This document shows, piece by piece, positions 19,650 through 26,712 of a stretch of DNA of 37,496 nt. How positions within the stretch are numbered: position 1 is the first letter of the stretch; every line of letters starts with the position of its first letter. Under the pieces are notes generated by a model. That model searched no databases. It had not been told where the DNA came from and saw nothing but the letters and a program-made list of their open reading frames with translations. Position numbers and translations under genes: made by a program. This DNA comes from Deltaproteobacteria bacterium (lineage in GTDB: Bacteria > Desulfobacterota > Desulfobulbia > Desulfobulbales > SURF-16), in assembly GCA_029939635.1 (NCBI GenBank), contig JAOZSN010000004.1, positions 1 to 37,496 of the forward strand, given 5' to 3'.

Positions 19650-21596
19650 ATGCCCCAGAGCCCTTCTGCCCCCTCCCCACAGCGCCCTGGCATAAACAGC
19701 CTGTCTGTCAAGCTTACGGTATCAATCCTGTTGCTCATGACCTTGTTGGGACTCTCCCTCTACTTTATTGTTCTCCGCTCCATCAATGATTTTGCCGCAG
19801 AACAAATCCAACGTGATCTGTATGCGGTTTCCCGAGATGTCTATGATATAGTCGATCGCAATTATACTGAACTCCTTAAATCAGGTAACACCGACGAAAA
19901 GATAGAACGCCGCCTCCGCCAGATTGACACCCAGGACACCATCGAACAATTTGCCTCTGACCGACACCTGAAGATCATCCTTATCCATGCTCAAAACAAA
20001 AAAATAATTATGAGCACCCATCCTCTCCAGCAGACGAAAAAGATCATCCCCCAGGTGCAGCGTCACCAAACAGAGCTCCATGTCGACCTTGACAAAAAGG
20101 AATATTATGGCAGGCAAATATTTTTTTCACCGTGGAACTGGCAGATCATTATCCTCAAAAATCAGGTTGACTATGCTACCCTGACGAACAAGGTAAACCG
20201 CACCTATCTAGGCGGTTTTTTCGTCTGGCTGCTAATAACCACACTGATTATCGGCTATTTGCACAGGGAATTCACCACACCCATTGCCAGCATCATCACC
20301 AGCCTCAAACAACAAAACCATCCTGACTACCGAGGGATACAAGAATTTGAGTTTCTCAGTCATTCCATCGCTACCATGATGCGGACCCTTGAGAAACAGG
20401 TACTTGAGCAACAGGAACAAGAAAAAAAACAACGACAACTAGAACAAAAATTGCATCAGGCCCAAAAGATGGAGGCCATTGGACTCATGGCTGGAGGGGT
20501 GGCCCACGACCTGAACAATATCCTGGCTGGCATTGTTGGCTACCCACAGATCCTCCTCATGCGCCTGCCCGCAGACAACCCCATGCGCACCCACATTAAA
20601 GCCATTCAAAAATCTGGGCACAGAGCTGCAGCCATTGTTGCAGACCTTCTCACGGTGATGCGTGGAGCTGCCAATGTTCGCGAAGTAGTCACCCTAAATA
20701 CCCTCATCAGAGATTTTTTTGATTCGCCAGAATGGCATGAAATTCAAGCCCAGTACACCACTCTGACATGTACCTTTGCACTGGCAGAGAAAATACCTAA
20801 TATCCCTTGTTCACCAGTACATGTCACCAAGAGCCTGATGAACCTGACCACCAATGCAGCAGAGGCTATGTCCAAGCCTGGTACCTGCACAATAAGCACA
20901 TCAGCTAAGACCATATCAGGCCTGGAGTCTGAAAAACTCCATATTGCAGAAGGAGATTATGTCCTGCTCAGCGTGCAAGACACTGGGACAGGTATTGCCG
21001 AGCACCATATTCACCATATCTTTGACCCATTTTATACCCGCAAAAAAATGGGTCGCAGTGGCACGGGCCTGGGGCTAACAATTATCTGGAACACCATGCA
21101 GGATCATCACGGCACAGTGACGGTACAAAGTTCCCAACAAGGCACCACCTTCACCCTCTATTTCCCCAGCACAGATGCCGACATCACATTGAGCCCTAAA
21201 CAGGTGGATATTAACAGCATCCGCGGCAATGAGGAAACAATCCTCATCATTGATGACGAAGAACATGTACGTCATATTGGCAAAGAAATGCTCGTAGAGT
21301 TAGGCTATCAGCCCCACTCTGTGGAGTCAGGAGAAGAGGCCATTGCCTATCTGCAGAACAACCAGGTTGACCTGCTCCTTCTGGATATGCTCATGGAACC
21401 TGGCATGAATGGTTATCAAACCTACAAAAAAATAATCAAAGAGCACCCAGGCCAACGCGCTGTTATCGCCAGTGGTTTTTCAGAGAGCAGCGATCTCAAA
21501 AAAACGCAGCAATTAGGAGCTGGAGCCTTCATCAAAAAACCATACACCATAGAACAACTCGGGCTCGCTATCTACAACGAGTTCAATCCCAAATAG
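19650..21596 (+). CDS. hybrid sensor histidine kinase, Cache-like periplasmic domain, receiver at C-terminus
   Basis: The 648-residue product has a short Pro/Ser-rich cytoplasmic tail, TM1 (about 23-42), a periplasmic region of about 140 residues that may be a Cache fold, TM2 (about 188-204), a linker and coiled coil (240-272) very rich in Gln/Glu/Lys, HisKA with phosphoacceptor His286 (AGGVAHDLNN), HATPase_c (N box NLTTNAAEAM, G boxes DTGTGI and GTGLGLT), and a receiver with phospho-acceptor Asp579 (LLLLDMLMEPGMNGYQ). VAHDLNN is typical of the NtrB/HWE-like kinases common in Desulfobacterota. The gene starts five bases after the binding-protein stop, with no Shine-Dalgarno sequence, so co-expression is likely. 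The receiver lacks an attached output domain; the downstream partner is not in the window. Confidence 0.88.
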   Translation: MPQSPSAPSPQRPGINSLSVKLTVSILLLMTLLGLSLYFIVLRSINDFAAEQIQRDLYAVSRDVYDIVDRNYTELLKSGNTDEKIERRLRQIDTQDTIEQFASDRHLKIILIHAQNKKIIMSTHPLQQTKKIIPQVQRHQTELHVDLDKKEYYGRQIFFSPWNWQIIILKNQVDYATLTNKVNRTYLGGFFVWLLITTLIIGYLHREFTTPIASIITSLKQQNHPDYRGIQEFEFLSHSIATMMRTLEKQVLEQQEQEKKQRQLEQKLHQAQKMEAIGLMAGGVAHDLNNILAGIVGYPQILLMRLPADNPMRTHIKAIQKSGHRAAAIVADLLTVMRGAANVREVVTLNTLIRDFFDSPEWHEIQAQYTTLTCTFALAEKIPNIPCSPVHVTKSLMNLTTNAAEAMSKPGTCTISTSAKTISGLESEKLHIAEGDYVLLSVQDTGTGIAEHHIHHIFDPFYTRKKMGRSGTGLGLTIIWNTMQDHHGTVTVQSSQQGTTFTLYFPSTDADITLSPKQVDINSIRGNEETILIIDDEEHVRHIGKEMLVELGYQPHSVESGEEAIAYLQNNQVDLLLLDMLMEPGMNGYQTYKKIIKEHPGQRAVIASGFSESSDLKKTQQLGAGAFIKKPYTIEQLGLAIYNEFNPK

Positions 21597-21657
21597 CCAT
21601 AAATCCATACCAGTTCATCCTAGGTTATAAAATATTCATTCCCACCACAGCGTAACT

Positions 21658-21732
21658 AGTGTCTGTCCAGAAATAGGTCATTTTTACTGTGACGCAGAGA
21701 TCGGGCAAAAGGGCCATTTCTGGACAGGCACT
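21658..21732. repeat. 75-base imperfect palindromic element
   Basis: Left arm AGTGTCTGTCCAGAAAT (21658-21674) and right arm 21716-21732 are inverted copies with 16 of 17 matches around a 41-base core. Partial pairing continues outside both arms. It has no reading frame and lies 62 bases after the kinase stop, in a 328-base space (21597-21924) without a gene. It looks like a small non-autonomous repeat. Confidence 0.6.
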
Positions 21733-21795
21733 AACTATTCAGTGGCATAAATCCTTGCATTTTTTTTGCATGCCATGGTAAAGAGAATGACATAC

Positions 21796-21860
21796 GGTAA
21801 AAATTCAGTATGAGGGTTGGCCAAGCTCAACCCAACCACATGAATTGTTTACCTTTTTTT
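21796..21860 (+). terminator. strong intrinsic terminator upstream of the DHH gene
   Basis: GGTAAA plus AATTCA (21796-21807) pair with TGAATT and TTTACC (21841-21853, one bulged G). An inner stem GGGTTG (21814-21819) pairs with CAACCC (21828-21833). Seven T follow at 21854-21860. It is 200 bases after the kinase stop and 65 before the next start, so it could end the kinase transcript or act as an attenuator in a leader of the DHH gene. Confidence 0.7.
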
Positions 21861-21874
21861 ATTTGGTGATAGTA

Positions 21875-21921
21875 GACAGGTTTTCACCTGTCACCCATAA
21901 GGATATGCGGGTTTCTCCCGC
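21875..21921 (+). promoter_or_regulatory. two hairpins in the leader of the DHH phosphoesterase gene
   Basis: Hairpin 1: GACAGGT (21875-21881), loop TTTC, ACCTGTC (21886-21892). Hairpin 2: GCGGG (21907-21911), loop TTTCT, CCCGC (21917-21921). AAGGA lies between them, and the GTG start follows hairpin 2 by three bases. The start-codon region GGTGA could also pair with TCACC of hairpin 1. Confidence 0.5.
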
Positions 21922-21924
21922 CTG

Positions 21925-22950
21925 GTGAGTTATTTGAGTATTGTTCGATCCGGTGATCTAAAAAAGCAGAAGAAACAACCCAAAAAAGCGGCCAGAGACC
22001 GCCTTCATGAATTTTTAGATATTTTCGCCAAAGAGGATGAGTTGCTCATTATCATACTGGCAGACCCAGATTCCATTGCATGCGCCTTAGCGGTTAAACA
22101 ATTATTGCGCTACCGCGTCAAGCGTATGGTCATCTCCCATCCAAATAAAATCAGGCGGTTAAGCAATATCGCCATGGTTGATCATCTCAAGATCAAGACC
22201 ACCCGTCTTAAAGATATCAAGAAGGATGATTTTTCAAAATTCATCCTCCTTGACTCCCAGCCATCCCACCATCCTGAGTTCAGTGAAATCGCCTATGATG
22301 CAGTCATTGACCATCATCCGATCTCCGGCAAATGGCAAGCCAGTTACGTTGACATTCGCCCAGACTATGGTTCCAACGCTTCCATGCTGGTGGAGTATTT
22401 GCGTGCAGCAGAGATGAAACCATCTGTGGCCCTCGCCACAGCCCTGTTTTATGCGATCAAGGTGGACACCCGTAATTTCGAGAAGAAAGCCAATCTCGCA
22501 GATGCTATCTCCTTTCGCTATCTGTTCAATATTGCCAACCGGAATCTGGTTCGTAAGATAGAACTTTCAGAGCTGCGCCTCTCAGAGCTCAACTATTTCA
22601 AGACCGCCTTTGAAGAAATGAAGGTGAATAACAATCGGCTCTACGCCCATGTAGGCCGCGTCTTCAGCCCTGATGTCCTCGTCATTATTGCTGATTTCTT
22701 CAACCGCGTCCATCCCGTATCCTGGGTCTTTATCTCAGGCATCCACGGTGAAAGGTTAGTGGTAATTTTCCGCTGTGATGGCTATCGTAAAAATGCTGGT
22801 GTTCTAGCCAATAAGGCCTTTGGTAAACTTGGTTCAGCCGGGGGCCACCGAGAGGCCGCCCGCGCCGAGGTTTCCCTCAAAAACCTTGACAAGCAGGATC
22901 AAGAATTCACCACCCTCACCTTACGAAGATTGACCAGAAAACATTTATGA
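21925..22950 (+). CDS. DHH/DHHA1 family phosphoesterase, NrnA-like
   Basis: The 341-residue product has the DHH phosphoesterase motifs: ILADPDS near 44-50 (motif I, lacking the usual leading His of H-x-N-P-D), LLDSQPSHH near 108-116, the DHH triad at 129-131 (VIDHHP), KVDTRNF, and the DHHA1 substrate motif SAGGHREAA near the C-terminus. NrnA-type members remove nucleotides from short oligoribonucleotides and dephosphorylate pAp; related ones cleave cyclic dinucleotides. Motif I, the conserved aspartates and GGH support an active enzyme, but the missing His makes the exact chemistry uncertain. The N-terminus (about 1-25) is lysine-rich. The start is GTG at 21925; a TTG nine bases later is the alternative. 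It stands alone behind a terminator and two hairpins. Confidence 0.8.
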   Translation: MSYLSIVRSGDLKKQKKQPKKAARDRLHEFLDIFAKEDELLIIILADPDSIACALAVKQLLRYRVKRMVISHPNKIRRLSNIAMVDHLKIKTTRLKDIKKDDFSKFILLDSQPSHHPEFSEIAYDAVIDHHPISGKWQASYVDIRPDYGSNASMLVEYLRAAEMKPSVALATALFYAIKVDTRNFEKKANLADAISFRYLFNIANRNLVRKIELSELRLSELNYFKTAFEEMKVNNNRLYAHVGRVFSPDVLVIIADFFNRVHPVSWVFISGIHGERLVVIFRCDGYRKNAGVLANKAFGKLGSAGGHREAARAEVSLKNLDKQDQEFTTLTLRRLTRKHL

Positions 22951-23103
22951 TTCAAAAGAAAGACATCTTTCCTGATCTCAACTGACTAGTTATTTCTTCT
23001 ACAAAAAACTAGAATACCAATAAAAAAAGCACCTTCCAGCTGCATATCCTTTACTTTTCTACTCTTACTCCTGTATTCTTTAGTCTGTGTTTGCTACTTT
23101 TGT

Positions 23104-23131
23104 CTCCTGACTCCTGAATTCTGACTCCTAG
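23104..23131. repeat. heptamer array before the first glgC-like gene
   Basis: Four tandem 7-mers: CTCCTGA, CTCCTGA, ATTCTGA, CTCCTAG. The array ends six bases before the ATG at 23138. The region upstream (about 23050-23103) is a more degenerate pyrimidine-rich repeat. Confidence 0.65.
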
Positions 23132-23137
23132 AAAACT

Positions 23138-24382
23138 ATGCAATTAAAGCCCAAAACCCTGGCCATGATTCTGGCTGGTGGCCGTGTCGATGAGTTAAAT
23201 GTCCTGACCTGTTATCGTCCCAAGTCTGCCGTACCCTTTGGCGGATTTGCCAGGGTCATTGATTTCCCCTTGAGCAATCTCATGCACTCAGGATTGGAGC
23301 AGGTGGCCATCCTAAGCCAGTACCGCAGCTTTTCCCTTATCAACCATATTGGTATTGGTGCGGCTTGGGACATGCTGGGTAAAAATCGTGGCGTCTCCAT
23401 TCTGCCACCCTCCACAGGCTATGGCAATACCTCCTGGTATAAAGGTTCTGCCGATGCTGTTTTCCAAAACTCTGACTTTATTGAATATCACGCCCCCCAA
23501 GAGGTATTAATCATCTCAGGTGACCATATCTATAATATGGATTACCAAAAGATCATCGACTATCACCGCTCTAAAAATGCCGATCTTACCATAGGCTGTG
23601 TCCAGGTACCCATGAACAAAACCCATCGCTTTGGCGTGGCTGATATTAATGACGAAGATGGGGATATTGGCGGACGCATCCTGCAGTACAAAGAAAAACC
23701 CAGCCGCCCCAAATTTAATTGGGCCTCCATGACCGTTTTCTGTTTTAATCCCCGCGTTCTCCTTGAGGTTCTTACTACCAATGCCAGAGAGGATGAATCT
23801 TTTGAATTTGGTCGTGACATCATCCCGCGCATGATGTTCGAACAGCGTAAATTTCATGACTACTGGGGATACAGCCGCACCATTGATGAGTATTGGCAAA
23901 CCAATATGGATCTGCTCGGCCAAACCCCAAAAATAGACCTGGAGCGCTGGGGCCTGCGTACCAATCTAGAACATCGTGACATCCGCGACAGCCAACCCCT
24001 CAAGGTCGGCAATGAAGCAACCATCCAGGATAGCCTGGTCTATAATGGCTGTCTCATCGAAGGCAAGGTAGAACGATCCATCATCTTCCCTGGTGTCCAT
24101 GTCAAAAGGGGGGCACATATCAAAGACTCAGTGCTTTTCTTTAACAACGTTGTGGGCCAAGGCACTGTTCTTAATAAGGTAATCAGTGATGTAAACGTCA
24201 CCTTTGGCAATAATGTCAATGTGGGCAATCCAGGCCCTGTGAACGAAAAAGAGGTCACAGTGCTGGGCTGGAATAATTTTTTCCCCAACGAGACTGTCAT
24301 TGGCTCTGATTGCACCATCTATCCGCAACTAAGTCTGGATAAATTAGCCCGTGAAATTAAATCAGGGGAGATAGTACGATGA
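23138..24382 (+). CDS. ADP-glucose pyrophosphorylase-like protein, divergent P-loop (GlgC paralogue 1)
   Basis: The 414-residue product is a nucleotidyltransferase of GlgC type. It starts MILAGGRVDELNVLTCYRPKSAVPFGG, where the usual G-x-G-x-R-L of the nucleotide loop is altered to GRVDEL, although the PK-x-AVPFGG segment stays. Further motifs: SGDHIYNMDY (catalytic metal-binding Asp), YKEKPSRP (glucose-1-phosphate lysine), and a C-terminal left-handed beta helix (about 295-400). GlgC makes ADP-glucose from glucose-1-phosphate and ATP for glycogen. It overlaps the next gene by four bases (ATGA) and shares its fold, so the two probably form a hetero-oligomer in which this subunit could be regulatory, as in GlgC/GlgD pairs. 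That pairing is inferred. The start lacks a Shine-Dalgarno sequence. Confidence 0.85.
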   Translation: MQLKPKTLAMILAGGRVDELNVLTCYRPKSAVPFGGFARVIDFPLSNLMHSGLEQVAILSQYRSFSLINHIGIGAAWDMLGKNRGVSILPPSTGYGNTSWYKGSADAVFQNSDFIEYHAPQEVLIISGDHIYNMDYQKIIDYHRSKNADLTIGCVQVPMNKTHRFGVADINDEDGDIGGRILQYKEKPSRPKFNWASMTVFCFNPRVLLEVLTTNAREDESFEFGRDIIPRMMFEQRKFHDYWGYSRTIDEYWQTNMDLLGQTPKIDLERWGLRTNLEHRDIRDSQPLKVGNEATIQDSLVYNGCLIEGKVERSIIFPGVHVKRGAHIKDSVLFFNNVVGQGTVLNKVISDVNVTFGNNVNVGNPGPVNEKEVTVLGWNNFFPNETVIGSDCTIYPQLSLDKLAREIKSGEIVR

Positions 24383-25647
24383 ATAGCCAAAATCAGCCCC
24401 TTGTTCTCATCCTGGCCGGTGGTGTGGGCAGCAGACTCAACAATCTTGTCCAGACCAGGGCTAAACCCGCTGTTCCCTTTGGCGGTATCTATCGCATCAT
24501 TGACTTTTCCCTTTCCAATGTCATGAACTCAGGCTTTAGCCAGATAGGAGTGCTGACTCAATACAAACCCCTGTCGCTGATGAACCACCTTGGCACTGGC
24601 GAGGCGTGGGATTTTAGTGGCCGCAGCCGTGGTATCAAGATTTTACCCCCCCGTACTGGTTCCTCAGACTCTGACTGGTATAAGGGTACAGCTGATGCCG
24701 TGCGCCAGAATATTGATTTTATCCAGGATCATCCCTCTAAAGAGGTGATTATTCTCTCTGGTGACCATATCTACCGCATGGATTTTGATGATATGCTGCA
24801 GTTCCATCGCCGCAAAAAGGCAGATGTCACTATTGGCATGATGGTGGTACCAAAGGAGGATATCCACCAGTTCGGTGCTGGCATCACCAATGAGGAAGGG
24901 CGTATTATTGAGTGGGAAGAAAAACCTGAGGTGCCACGCACCAACCTGGCATCCATGGGCATCTATGTCTTTGACACCAGCTATCTGCTCAAGATTCTAG
25001 CCGAGGACAAAAATGAGGTCGATTTTGGTATGCATCTGGTACCAAAATCCATTGAACGTGATGACGTCTTTGCCTACCCCTTCCATAATTACTGGCGAGA
25101 TGTGGGTACTATCCAGGCCTATTGGCAGGCCAATATGGATCTGTTGGATGAAGACTCCGGTATGTCACCTGAAAATTGGGGAATACGAGCCAATACAGAA
25201 TCAAACGTCACCTCCACGGCAGACCGACCACCCACTCGTTTTACAACTACTGCCAAGGTGCAACGCTCCATGATTGCCGCCGGTTGCACCATTGAGGGCG
25301 AGGTAATCAACTCGGTTCTTGCCCCCGGTGTCACAGTGGCCAAGGGCGCCGTAATACGTGATTCCATCCTCTTCCATGACGTGAAGGTAGGCGAAAACAG
25401 CGTTATAGATTTAGCAATTTTGGATAAACAGGTAGAGGTGGCAAAAGAAGTCATCATCGGCTTCGGTGATGACAAAAAGACAATCAACAAAGAACACCCA
25501 ACCCACCTCTACACCGGCATCACCCTGGTTGGAAAAAATGCCAAGGTGCCTGCAGAGAGCAAAATTGGCCGCAACTGCATTATCCAACCAGCCACCACCG
25601 TCGACCAATTCACCAGCAGTAACCTTACCTCAGGGGAGAGCCTGTAA
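24379..25647 (+). CDS. glgC: glucose-1-phosphate adenylyltransferase (ADP-glucose pyrophosphorylase)
   Basis: The 422-residue product has the complete signature: LILAGGVGSRLNNLVQTRAKPAVPFGG near residues 9-35, IIDFSLSNVMNSG, WYKGTADAVRQN, SGDHIYRMDF with the metal-binding Asp, WEEKPEVP with the sugar-phosphate lysine, and a C-terminal left-handed beta helix (about 290-410). It catalyses glucose-1-phosphate plus ATP to ADP-glucose and diphosphate, the committed step of glycogen synthesis. Its start overlaps the stop of the upstream paralogue (ATGA), with GGGGAG nine bases upstream, so translation is coupled. No glycogen synthase or branching enzyme is in the window. Confidence 0.93.
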   Translation: MNSQNQPLVLILAGGVGSRLNNLVQTRAKPAVPFGGIYRIIDFSLSNVMNSGFSQIGVLTQYKPLSLMNHLGTGEAWDFSGRSRGIKILPPRTGSSDSDWYKGTADAVRQNIDFIQDHPSKEVIILSGDHIYRMDFDDMLQFHRRKKADVTIGMMVVPKEDIHQFGAGITNEEGRIIEWEEKPEVPRTNLASMGIYVFDTSYLLKILAEDKNEVDFGMHLVPKSIERDDVFAYPFHNYWRDVGTIQAYWQANMDLLDEDSGMSPENWGIRANTESNVTSTADRPPTRFTTTAKVQRSMIAAGCTIEGEVINSVLAPGVTVAKGAVIRDSILFHDVKVGENSVIDLAILDKQVEVAKEVIIGFGDDKKTINKEHPTHLYTGITLVGKNAKVPAESKIGRNCIIQPATTVDQFTSSNLTSGESL

Positions 25648-25696
25648 CTGCAATTTCAAGTACACTGTGCAGCTTTACCCTACGCGTAGATTTATA

Positions 25697-25761
25697 GGAG
25701 CGAGCTTGCTCGCGAAGAGATGCTGCTGGCAACGGATGCATTTCGCGAGCAAGCTCACTCC
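25697..25761. repeat. pair of inverted REP-like palindromes
   Basis: Left arm GGAGCGAGCTTGCTCGCGAA (25697-25716) and right arm (25742-25761) are inverted copies with 19 of 20 matches and a 25-base spacer. Each arm is itself palindromic (GCGAGC, TT, GCTCGC on the left). The sequence resembles the well-known REP elements of Pseudomonas. The surrounding 188-base space (25648-25835) holds no gene. Confidence 0.75.
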
Positions 25762-25835
25762 GACAGAAGACAGACTGCTCATTCGAAAATTTACAGTTTG
25801 CAGAGCACTAGTTTACTGACGGGTAAGTATCTCTT

Positions 25836-26300
25836 TTAGATCACGCCAAGTCCCACCAGACCGATGGAAATGGCAAAGAGAAAAAGAACAGGGAGCAGCC
25901 GCCTGGCAAAGGGATAGTTAAAATCAAAGAGATAGAGAATGATCATGGCCGTGCCCAAACCAAGCCAGGGAACCATAGCCACAGAAAGGGCATCGCTCCA
26001 TAGATTTTTCTGTAACGCCACGGCGAAAAAAAGGGTCCCCAGGGAGGTAGCGGTGATAACGAGCAGACTCAATTCCATGAGCTGACGAGACAAGAGCAGC
26101 ATAAGGGAATAGGCTCCCAGATGCTCCATGATCAAGCCCAAAAAGACAAAAAACACCGCCCCCACAAAAAATTGCCCACAAATGGTTATGTGTTCTGCAG
26201 CAATATAACTGGCAGCAGACTGATACAAGGCAGCCACATCCACATCATAGGCAATGGAAAAACCACAGCTGATGCTAATTATAACGAGATGAATCAACAT
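25836..26300 (-). CDS. small polytopic membrane protein next to a PII-like gene
   Basis: I do not recognise this 154-residue protein. It has about five hydrophobic segments: roughly 4-19, 41-62, 67-85, 103-122 and 135-154. The first loop is polar (AYDVDVAALYQSAASYIAAEH) and a loop near residue 94 holds KNLWSDA. It begins four bases after the stop of the PII-like gene, so the two are co-transcribed. PII-like proteins are often paired with a membrane transporter that they gate, so this could be that partner, or a fragment of one. There is no Shine-Dalgarno sequence at the ATG. Confidence 0.7.
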   Translation of the reverse strand: MLIHLVIISISCGFSIAYDVDVAALYQSAASYIAAEHITICGQFFVGAVFFVFLGLIMEHLGAYSLMLLLSRQLMELSLLVITATSLGTLFFAVALQKNLWSDALSVAMVPWLGLGTAMIILYLFDFNYPFARRLLPVLFLFAISIGLVGLGVI

Positions 26301-26304
26301 GGGC

Positions 26305-26619
26305 TTAAGAAAGGAACCCTACGGCCCGATCAAGTTTATGTAAGAAGGCGAAACCTTTGCCCTCCTCTTCCAGGTTGGCTCCCGCCACCACTGCATCAAA
26401 AACCGCATCTGTCTCCTCTGGCTTAGTGATAATAAGAATTACCTCCTTTTCCGGCTTGATCAAGCGGCCAAGAATCCCCAATTTCTCACGAACCCCACGC
26501 CCCCGACCATAATAGATGGTCGCCCCTTCAGCCCCAGCAGCAATAGCACGGTCAACCACCTTATCGGCGTGACCCCGCTGAACAATGCAGGTTATCAGGT
26601 TCGGTTTGTCTGTACTCAT
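26305..26619 (-). CDS. PII-like regulatory protein
   Basis: The 104-residue product fits the GlnB/PII fold: NLITCIVQRGHADKVVDRAIAAGAEGATIYYGRG (strand, helix, strand into the T loop), T loop around GRGRGVREKLGILGRLIKPEKE, strand VILIITKPEETDAVFDAVV, and C-terminal EGKGFAFLHKLDRAVGF. The uridylylated tyrosine context of classical GlnB (YRGAEY) is absent, so it belongs to the PII-like branch that binds nucleotides or carboxylates and regulates a membrane partner. The ATG has AGAGGAGAG six bases upstream. A perfect 10-base hairpin lies just before this site. A membrane protein follows after four bases. Confidence 0.82.
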   Translation of the reverse strand: MSTDKPNLITCIVQRGHADKVVDRAIAAGAEGATIYYGRGRGVREKLGILGRLIKPEKEVILIITKPEETDAVFDAVVAGANLEEEGKGFAFLHKLDRAVGFLS

Positions 26620-26631
26620 AATCTCTCCTCT

Positions 26632-26671
26632 AGGGTGTCTTAAAAAACTGCTATTATTTTCAAGACACCCT
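26632..26671 (-). promoter_or_regulatory. leader hairpin before the PII-like gene
   Basis: AGGGTGTCTT (26632-26641) and AAGACACCCT (26662-26671) form a perfect 10-pair stem with a 20-base loop. On the minus strand it is followed at once by the ribosome binding site AGAGGAGAG and not by a T run, so it is more likely a leader element or protein site than a terminator. Confidence 0.5.
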
Positions 26672-26712
26672 CTAATAAAACTAGCAGCTGTATAGCTGTA
26701 ACCAGCTCCTTA

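Noticed and set aside
21685-21715. cyclic-di-GMP (GEMM) riboswitch upstream of the DHH gene
   Set aside because: GACGCA and GCAAA-like strings are present but in the wrong order and without the conserved P1/P2 fold; the arms around them are a plain inverted repeat.
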